Source: Actinocorallia herbida
GTDB lineage: Bacteria > Actinomycetota > Actinomycetes > Streptosporangiales > Streptosporangiaceae
Length of the DNA stretch: 64,000 nucleotides
Assembly: GCF_003751225.1 (NCBI RefSeq)
Contig: NZ_RJKE01000001.1
Location: forward strand, 1,488,001 to 1,552,000
Reading direction: 5' to 3'
Shown here: positions 58,021 through 64,000 of the stretch, piece by piece
Numbering within the stretch: position 1 is the stretch's first letter
Layout of the letters: the number at the start of each line of letters is the position of its first letter
The notes under the pieces: model-generated
Seen by the model: the letters and a program-made list of their open reading frames with translations, nothing else
What the model was told of the DNA's origin: nothing
Database searches by the model: none
Made by a program: the position numbers and the translations under genes

Positions 58021-58863
58021 GTGAATGTTGCGATCGCCACTTTCGTCGACCTGCCCGAAGGCGATGAGGACACTCCCGCGCTCATCGCCGAGCTCGGCGC
58101 GCTGGGCCATCGCGCCGAGGCGGTGCGCTGGGACGGCCCGGCCGACTGGGCCGCGTACGACCTCGTCCTCGTGCGCAGCACCTGGGACTACTCGACGCGG
58201 CTCGGGGAGTTCCTGGACTGGGCCGCGCGGGTGCCCCGGCTGGAGAACACCGCCGAGGTGCTGCGGTGGAACACCGACAAGAGCTATCTGCGGGAGCTCG
58301 GCGCGGCGGGCGTGCCCGTCGTGCCGACGCTCTGGGACCCGGCTGAGCTGCCCGAATGGCCCGACTACGTGATCAAGCCGGCGGTCTCCGCGGGCGCCCG
58401 CGACACCGCGCGATGGTCGGCGGAGGAGGCCGTCCCGGCCGCCGCGCACCTCGCGCGGCTCCGCGGCGAGGGCCGCACGGTCATGGTCCAGCCCTACCTC
58501 GACGCGGTCGACACCGCGGGGGAGACCGCCCTGGTCTTCTTCGACGGCGAGTTCAGCCACGCCGTCCGCAAGGCCCCGATCCTCACCGCGGGCGCCGGCG
58601 TCCAGCCGATGATCGCCGACACCAAGGACGAACGCGAGCAGATCACCCCCCGCGCGGCCTCGAAGGCCGAACTCGCCCTCGCCGCCGCCGTCCTGGCCGC
58701 GGCCCCCGGGAACCCGCTCTACGCCCGCATCGACTTCATCCCAGGCCCCGACGGCGACCCCGTCCTCCTGGAACTCGAACTCGCCGAGCCGTCCCTCTTC
58801 CTGCACCACGCCCCGGGCTCCGCCGCCCGCCTCGCCTCCGCGATCGTGAAGAGACTCGGCTGA
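58021..58863 (+). CDS. ATP-grasp domain protein (RimK-like)
   Basis: This 280-residue protein has the pattern of ATP-grasp ligases: ATFVDLPEGDEDTPALIAEL, YDLVLVRSTWDYSTRLGEFL, ENTAEVLRWNTDKSYLRELG, KPAVSAGARDTARW, and the Mg-binding LARIDF-like LYARIDFIPGPDGDPVLLEL with a terminal ELAEPSLFL. Such proteins resemble glutathione or ribosomal-S6 ligases; the substrate here is unknown. GTG start with TAACCT 6 nt upstream suggests leaderless expression. Confidence 0.87.
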   Translation: MNVAIATFVDLPEGDEDTPALIAELGALGHRAEAVRWDGPADWAAYDLVLVRSTWDYSTRLGEFLDWAARVPRLENTAEVLRWNTDKSYLRELGAAGVPVVPTLWDPAELPEWPDYVIKPAVSAGARDTARWSAEEAVPAAAHLARLRGEGRTVMVQPYLDAVDTAGETALVFFDGEFSHAVRKAPILTAGAGVQPMIADTKDEREQITPRAASKAELALAAAVLAAAPGNPLYARIDFIPGPDGDPVLLELELAEPSLFLHHAPGSAARLASAIVKRLG

Positions 58864-58873
58864 CTCTCGCATC

Positions 58874-58901
58874 GCGGCTCCTTCGTCGACGAAGGAGCCG
58901 C
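58874..58901. terminator. Bidirectional hairpin terminator
   Basis: 58874-58901 is a perfect 28-nt self-complementary sequence with a central GTCGAC (left half GCGGCTCCTTCGTC). It sits between the convergent ATP-grasp and lipoprotein genes. Confidence 0.8.
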
Positions 58902-58911
58902 GGCGCCGGGG

Positions 58912-59256
58912 CTATTCGGTGACGGTGACGCCGGTGGAGATCTCCAGGATGACGTTGTCCGGGGTGATGGACTTGACGCGGATGTTGAAGTCGCCGGACT
59001 GTTCCTGGCCGTCGAGGGGGACGGTGACGTTCTTGCCGCCGATGTTGACGGTGACGGTGGTGTCGGTGGCCTCGACGAGCTGGGCGTCGACGCCCAGGAC
59101 GCTCGCCTTGGCGTCGACGCCGCGGTCGAAGGTGACGGTACAGGTGCCGGTGGTGAGGGCGCAGTCGGTGTTCTCGCTCGAGCAGGCCGACACCGTGCCG
59201 AGGGCGAGGGCGAGCAGGGGGGCGGCCAGGAGGAGGCGCGTCTTAGCGGAGATCAT
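58912..59256 (-). CDS. Lipoprotein of unknown function
   Basis: This 114-residue protein has a lipoprotein signal (MISAKTRLLLAAPLLALALG...TVSAC), lipobox V-S-A-C with Cys25 as the acylated residue. The mature domain has two further cysteines (CALTTGTC) and beta-rich threonine/valine sequence. ATG 59256 has TACACT (minus strand 59269-59264) 7 nt upstream. I know no family. Confidence 0.82.
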   Translation of the reverse strand: MISAKTRLLLAAPLLALALGTVSACSSENTDCALTTGTCTVTFDRGVDAKASVLGVDAQLVEATDTTVTVNIGGKNVTVPLDGQEQSGDFNIRVKSITPDNVILEISTGVTVTE

Positions 59257-59402
59257 GCGAGCGAGTGTAGGCGGAGCGCGGCGGCGCGCACATCGCGCCA
59301 GGGGACCACTCTCCCGTGCTCCGGAGGGAGGACGCGGGGGGTCCGGCCGATACCAGGCGACGATTTCCGGCGGGGATCTCGAGCGCCGTCACCCGTCGGG
59401 CG

Positions 59403-60638
59403 TCACAGGTCGGGCGCGGACCTGTCGACGGCGGCGGAGACCACACCGGGCTCCTCGGCCGCGCAGGTGGCCAGGCGGCGCAGCCGCAGGCCGTTGTCCT
59501 CGGTGAGGGGGGCCATGCTCGCGCCGATCCGGCGGGCCTCCTCCTCGCAGTCCCACAGGGCCTCGGCGGCGTACGCCTCGGCGGTGTGCGGGGCGGTGCG
59601 CAGCAGCGCGGTGAGCAGCCGCGGCCGCAGGTAGGCGTACTCGGTGGCGGTCCAGGCCTCCTTGAGCAGCGACACCGCCGCGCCCGCGCGCAGCCGCCCG
59701 AGCCCTTCGACGGGGTGCGCGGCCCGGCCCCAGGCGTTGGCCTTGAGGGCGGCGGCGAGGTCGTCGACGAGCACGGGGACGTCCTGGGCGGTGCCGTGCC
59801 CGGCGAGGATCGCGATCGCGACCTTCCGGCAGCCCGGTGTGCCGGACGCCCAGCGGCGCGCGCTCGGCAGGGCCGCGGGCCCGCATTCGCGCAGCGCCCG
59901 GCAGATCACGCCGCGCCATCTTCCGGCGCCCTCGGGCAGGAACTCCTCCGCGAGATCGAACAGGGCGGGACTGCGGCGTCTGCCGAGTTCCAGGATGGCC
60001 TCCACGGAGGCGTCCGAGCGCTGGTGGGCCAGGGCGACGAGTTCGCCGTCGGAGCCGGTCGGGCGGGCGTGCTCCCGGGCACGGGGGGTGGGGCCGGAGC
60101 CCCGCCTGGAGACGGCCTCGGCGATCACCGGGTACTCGGCGGCCCACTGCCGGATCACCGGGTTGCCCGGGTCGTCGACGAGCCAGTGCAGGTCGTCCTC
60201 GTCGCAGCGCGCGGCGGCGACCGCGCCGAGTCCGGGGACCAGGGCGGGGTCGCCGAGGGAGACCAGGGCGTCCAGCGCCTCGAACCAGTGCGCCCCGTCG
60301 GCCGCGTAGCGGCGGAGCGGGGCGGCGGCCTCGCGGCGGCTCAGCCGGACGAGGTCGGTGAGGGTGTCGATGGTGAGCGAGGCGCGCCACTCGTCGCCGT
60401 CGTCGGCGTCGGCGGGGTCGAACAGGTGGTCCGACAGCGGGTGGACGGGCAGCTCGAGGTCGACGATCAGGCGCGCGTAGTAGAGGCTGCGCGACTCCAC
60501 CTGGCGATCCCACCTGGGGTCCCTGCGGACGCAGTCGTACACGAACTCCCCTGAGCCGCGGGTGCGCGCCGCGCGCCTCGCGGCACGGCCGAGACCGCGC
60601 TGGAGCTGGCCGTGCAGGGTGTCGACGGGTTGCGTCAC
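59403..60638 (-). CDS. HEAT-repeat-like hypothetical protein
   Basis: From GTG 60638 (GGTGGA 8 nt upstream), 411 residues beginning VTQPVDTLHGQLQRGLGRAA. The helical body repeats patterns such as GDPALVPGLGAV, HWLVDDPGNPVIRQWAA, CRKVAIAILAGHGTAQDVPV and GLGRLRAGAAVSLLKEAW, which look like HEAT/Armadillo-type helical units. Long upstream starts exist (as far as 60812) but are poorly supported. Function unknown. Confidence 0.75.
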   Translation of the reverse strand: MTQPVDTLHGQLQRGLGRAARRAARTRGSGEFVYDCVRRDPRWDRQVESRSLYYARLIVDLELPVHPLSDHLFDPADADDGDEWRASLTIDTLTDLVRLSRREAAAPLRRYAADGAHWFEALDALVSLGDPALVPGLGAVAAARCDEDDLHWLVDDPGNPVIRQWAAEYPVIAEAVSRRGSGPTPRAREHARPTGSDGELVALAHQRSDASVEAILELGRRRSPALFDLAEEFLPEGAGRWRGVICRALRECGPAALPSARRWASGTPGCRKVAIAILAGHGTAQDVPVLVDDLAAALKANAWGRAAHPVEGLGRLRAGAAVSLLKEAWTATEYAYLRPRLLTALLRTAPHTAEAYAAEALWDCEEEARRIGASMAPLTEDNGLRLRRLATCAAEEPGVVSAAVDRSAPDL

Positions 60639-60835
60639 ATGTGCGTCCACCACGCCAGCATGCGCAGGTGAGGACACGGGGGGCAAGTGCCTTTTCCCTG
60701 ACGGGCCCGGATGATCACCGGACATCACCCCGTCATCGGCTTTTGTCACCTCCGAGTGATCTTCCGGGAATAACCGTCGGTGCCCGATGGTAGGGATGGA
60801 TGCCGAAATCATTGGGTAACGCTGGGAGATCTTTC

Positions 60836-62677
60836 GTGACAGAACGGGTCAACCCCCGGGTACTGCGCGCAGGCCTACGGGTGCTGGGGGTGGCGATCCG
60901 CACCGAACCGCTCATGTTCACGCTGTCCGTCGTGGCCAGCGCGCTCTACGGCGGGATGACGGTGGCGAGCGCCTGGGTGCTCGGCGAGGTCACCGAACGG
61001 GTGATCCTCCCGGCCTTCGCCGCGGGGGAGACCACGAAGGGGGCGCTCGCCGCGGGCGGGGCGGCGATCGTCGCCGTCTCGGTGCTCAAGGCGCTCGGGG
61101 TGGCCGGCCGGCGCTTCTGGGCCGGTCTCATGCAGTACAACCTCCAGGCCCGCTTCCGCAGGTCGGTGACCCGCCAGTACCTGCGGCTGCCCCTCGCCTG
61201 GCACCACCGGCACCCGACCGGCCAGCTGCTGTCCAACGCGAGCAGCGACATCGAGGCCGCGTGGGCGCCCATCGCGCCGCTGCCGATGGCCGTGGGCGTG
61301 GTGTTCATGCTGGTCTTCGCGGCCTTCTCGATCCTCGCGGTGGACCTTCCCCTGGCCGTCGTCGGCTTCCTGCTCTTTCCGCTGATCGCGCTGCTCAACC
61401 TCGTCTACCAGCGCGTCCTGTCGCCCAGGGTGGCGCGCGCGCAGCAGTTGCGGGCCGAGGTGAGCGAGGTCGCGCACGAGAGCTTCGAGGGCGGCCTCGT
61501 GGTCAAGACCCTCGGGCGGGAGGCCGCGGAGACCGAGCGGTTCCGGACCGCCGCCGAACGGCTGCGCGACGCCAACGTCGACGTCGGCAGGGTGCGCGGC
61601 CTGTTCGACCCGGTGCTGGAGTCCCTGCCCCGCTTCGGGGTGCTCGCGGTGCTGCTGTTCGGTTCGATGAGGCTCGACGCGGGGGCGATCGACACCGGCG
61701 ACCTCGTCCAGGTCTGCTACCTGTTCACGCTGCTGTCGTGGCCGGTCCGGTCCCTCGGGTGGGTCCTCGCCGAACTGCCCCGCAGCGTCGTCGGGTGGGA
61801 CCGGGTCCGGGCCGTCCTGGACGCCGAAGGCGCGATGCCGTACGGGAAGGGCGCTCTCGCCGTCGAGGTCGCCGCCCGCCTGGAGGCGGAGGACCTGACC
61901 TTCGGGTACGCCGATGACACCACGGTGCTCTCCGGCGCGAGCCTGAGCGTCGCGCCCGGCCGGACCGTGGCCGTCGTAGGGCCGACGGGCTCGGGCAAGT
62001 CCACGCTGGCGTCCCTGCTCGTCCGGCTGGTCGACCCGCGTGCGGGCGCCGTCCGGCTCGACGGGACCGACGTGCGGGACCTCGCGCCCGGCGAGGTCGC
62101 CCGCGCCGCGGCCCTCGTCCCCCAGGACACCTTCCTGTTCGACGACACCGTGCGCGGCAACGTCGACCTCGAAGGCGACCTCGCCGACGCCGACCTCTGG
62201 GCGGCGCTGCGCCTCGCCCAGGCCGACGGGTTCGTGGCGGGCCTGCCCGACGGCCTCGACACCCGGCTCGGCGAGCGCGGCGCGACCCTGTCGGGCGGCC
62301 AGCGCCAGCGCCTCGCGCTGGCCCGCGCGCTCGTCCGCAGGCCGCGCCTGCTCGTCCTGGACGACGCGACCTCCAGCGTCGACCCGCAGATCGAGGAGCG
62401 CATCCTCGGCGGCCTGCGCGAGAGCGCGGCGAGCGTCGTGGTCGTCGCCTACCGCAAGGCCACCATCTCGCTCGCCGACGAGGTCGTGCACCTCGTGCGC
62501 GGCAGGGTCGCCGACCGCGGCACCCACGCCGAGCTGCTCGCCCGCTCGGCCGCGTACCGGGACCTGGTGAACGCCTACGAGCACGCCGAGGCCGAGCGGC
62601 CCGACGAGGGCCCGCCCGACGGGACGGCGCTGGAAGGGGCCGACGGAGCCGACGCGGGAGAGGACGTGAGGGCATGA
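60836..62677 (+). CDS. ABC exporter half-transporter with degenerate catalytic site
   Basis: From GTG 60836 (GGGAGA upstream) this is 613 residues: six-helix membrane domain at about 25-310, then an ATPase domain with Walker A VVGPTGSGKSTLAS and a normal LSGGQRQRLALARAL signature. Walker B is LLVLDDATSSVD, with Asp in place of the catalytic Glu, and the H-loop is VVAYRKATI with Tyr in place of His. This matches the catalytically inactive site of heterodimeric exporters such as TM287/288. The partner follows directly (ATGA overlap). Substrate unknown. Confidence 0.9.
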   Translation: MTERVNPRVLRAGLRVLGVAIRTEPLMFTLSVVASALYGGMTVASAWVLGEVTERVILPAFAAGETTKGALAAGGAAIVAVSVLKALGVAGRRFWAGLMQYNLQARFRRSVTRQYLRLPLAWHHRHPTGQLLSNASSDIEAAWAPIAPLPMAVGVVFMLVFAAFSILAVDLPLAVVGFLLFPLIALLNLVYQRVLSPRVARAQQLRAEVSEVAHESFEGGLVVKTLGREAAETERFRTAAERLRDANVDVGRVRGLFDPVLESLPRFGVLAVLLFGSMRLDAGAIDTGDLVQVCYLFTLLSWPVRSLGWVLAELPRSVVGWDRVRAVLDAEGAMPYGKGALAVEVAARLEAEDLTFGYADDTTVLSGASLSVAPGRTVAVVGPTGSGKSTLASLLVRLVDPRAGAVRLDGTDVRDLAPGEVARAAALVPQDTFLFDDTVRGNVDLEGDLADADLWAALRLAQADGFVAGLPDGLDTRLGERGATLSGGQRQRLALARALVRRPRLLVLDDATSSVDPQIEERILGGLRESAASVVVVAYRKATISLADEVVHLVRGRVADRGTHAELLARSAAYRDLVNAYEHAEAERPDEGPPDGTALEGADGADAGEDVRA

Positions 62678-64000
62678 CCGCACTGAACGAGACGGCCCTT
62701 GACGAGGGCGCGTTCGCCACCCTGCGCCGGGGACTCGCGATCACCCCGGAGTTCCGGCGCGGCCTCGGCCTGACCCTGCTGCTCGCGCTGGTCGCCACCG
62801 CGGGCCGGGTGGTCATCCCGATCGCGGTCCAGCAGACGATCGACCACGGCCTGCCCGGCGCCGGCGGGGGCGACCTCGGGTACGTCAGGAACGCCGTCCT
62901 GCTGTGCGCGGCGGCCACCGTCGTCACCGCGCTGTCGGCCTATCTGATGAACGTCCGGCTCTACCGGCGCACCGAGGGCTCCCTCGCGACGCTGCGGGTC
63001 AAGGCGTTCCGGCACGTGCACGACCTGTCGATGCTCACCCAGGGCGGGCAGCGGCGCGGGGGCCTCGTGTCGCGCGTCACCGGCGACGTCGACCAGATCA
63101 GCCAGTTCATGCAGTGGGGCGGGCTGATGTTCCTCGTCTCGGCGGGCGAGATCGTCGTCGTCACCGGGCTGATGGCCGTCTACTCCTGGGAGCTCACCCT
63201 CATCGTCTGGGTCGCCTTCCTGCCGCTGGCGTTCGCGCTGCGCTTCTTCCAGAAGCTGATCTCGCGCGCCTACCTGGCGGTCCGCGAGCGGATGGGCGAC
63301 CTGCTGGCCGCGGTCAGCGAGTCCGTCGTCGGCGCGCCGGTGATCAAGGCTTACGCGGCCGAACGGCGCACCGCCGAGCGGGTGGACCAGGCCGTCGAGG
63401 AGGGGCGCACCGCGCAGAAGCGGGCGCAGGCCCTCGTCGCGCTGACCTTCCCGACGAGCGAGATCGTCGCGGCGGTCGCCACCGGGGCCGTCGTCGTCGG
63501 CGGCGTGCTGCTGGGGATCGGCGGCGGCATCACCGCGGGCGAGCTCGTGGCGTTCCTGTTCCTGGTGACCCTGTTCGTCAGCCCCATGCAGCAGGCGACG
63601 GAGATCCTCAACGACGCGCAGAACGCGATCGCGGGCTGGCGCCGGGTCCTCGGCGTGCTGGACACCGAGCCGGACGTCGCCGACCCGGGCGCGGACGGCG
63701 AGGTGCTCGCGCGCGGGCCCGTCGAGGTCCGCTTCGAGGACGTGGCGTTCGCCTACCCGTCGGGGCCGCGGGTCCTGGAAGGGGTCGACGTGCGGATCCC
63801 GCCGCAGGCCCGGATCGCGGTCGTGGGCGAGACGGGCTCGGGCAAGACGACCTTCGCCAAGCTGCTGACCCGGCTGATGGACCCCGCCGAGGGGACCGTC
63901 CGGGTCGACGGGGTGCCGCTGGACCGGGTGCGGTTCTCCTCGCTGCGCGAGCGGATCGTCATCGTGCCGCAGGACGGGTTCCTGTTCGACACCACGCTCG
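62674..64000 (+). CDS. ABC exporter half-transporter (partial, runs off window)
   Basis: From ATG 62674 (overlapping the previous stop), 442 codons are visible. Membrane domain of six helices (ALVATAGRVVIPIAVQQTID; SGGLVSRVTGDVDQISQF-type intracellular loop), then the ATPase domain with Walker A VVGETGSGKTTFAKLLTR. Signature and Walker B lie beyond the end. Probably the catalytically active partner of the preceding half-transporter. Confidence 0.92.
   Translation, partial: MTALNETALDEGAFATLRRGLAITPEFRRGLGLTLLLALVATAGRVVIPIAVQQTIDHGLPGAGGGDLGYVRNAVLLCAAATVVTALSAYLMNVRLYRRTEGSLATLRVKAFRHVHDLSMLTQGGQRRGGLVSRVTGDVDQISQFMQWGGLMFLVSAGEIVVVTGLMAVYSWELTLIVWVAFLPLAFALRFFQKLISRAYLAVRERMGDLLAAVSESVVGAPVIKAYAAERRTAERVDQAVEEGRTAQKRAQALVALTFPTSEIVAAVATGAVVVGGVLLGIGGGITAGELVAFLFLVTLFVSPMQQATEILNDAQNAIAGWRRVLGVLDTEPDVADPGADGEVLARGPVEVRFEDVAFAYPSGPRVLEGVDVRIPPQARIAVVGETGSGKTTFAKLLTRLMDPAEGTVRVDGVPLDRVRFSSLRERIVIVPQDGFLFDTTL

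Overview
The window is a very GC-rich chromosomal segment packed with co-directional, often overlapping genes. Several features point to an actinomycete: a complete division and cell wall (dcw) cluster with SepF, YggT and a DivIVA/Wag31 protein, a MurE carrying the meso-diaminopimelate signature, a PriA-type HisA, an F420-dependent-type oxidoreductase, a T-box leader with a short specifier stem upstream of ileS, and frequent GTG/TTG starts. I infer a member of Streptosporangiales, perhaps Actinomadura-like (Thermomonosporaceae); the sequence alone does not prove the genus. I recognised no rRNA, tRNA, IS element or CRISPR array.

Layout. 1-2.1 kb: end of the shikimate operon (aroC'-aroK-aroB-aroQ), followed by a non-coding tandem-repeat array (2.25-2.59 kb). 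2.6-6.7 kb: TetR regulator divergent from an enoyl-CoA hydratase-like gene, an LLM oxidoreductase and a Tat-exported amine oxidase. 6.9-8.9 kb: M24 peptidase, efp, nusB. 9.0-11.7 kb: methyltransferase, dinB, DUF3040. 11.8-16.3 kb (minus): moxR, DUF58 and a TgpA-like transglutaminase. 16.6-35.4 kb: mraZ-rsmH-ftsL-ftsI-murE-murF-mraY-murD-ftsW-murG-murC-ftsQ-ftsZ-ylmE-sepF-yggT-divIVA, which makes lipid II, builds the septum and directs polar growth. 35.6-41.2 kb: a membrane protein with two Cys/His modules, a DUF1707 protein, and ileS under a T-box. 41.6-46.8 kb: dksA/traR-like gene, lspA, rluD, GNAT, DUF1269, chorismate mutase, ybaK, DUF2567 and a DUF6882-like gene.

46.9-58.0 kb carries histidine biosynthesis in two blocks: hisD-hisC-hisB-(small membrane protein)-hisH and hisA/priA-ridA-hisF. 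They are separated by about 5.4 kb of accessory DNA holding a 22-bp perfect palindrome, an Abi-like remnant, an internally deleted N6-adenine methylase/specificity remnant, a small membrane protein, a pirin, a GH15 glycosidase and a secreted hydrolase that closely resembles actinobacterial cutinases/PET hydrolases. 58.0-64.0 kb: ATP-grasp protein, lipoprotein, HEAT-like protein, and two ABC exporter half-transporters (the second cut by the window end).

The strongest points for follow-up are the PET-hydrolase-like enzyme with an intact catalytic triad, the split his operon with decayed defence-type genes, the MraZ box lying across its own promoter, the Ile T-box, a palindromic insertion inside a GNAT gene, the paired Cys/His modules downstream of divIVA, and an ABC half-transporter with a degenerate catalytic site.
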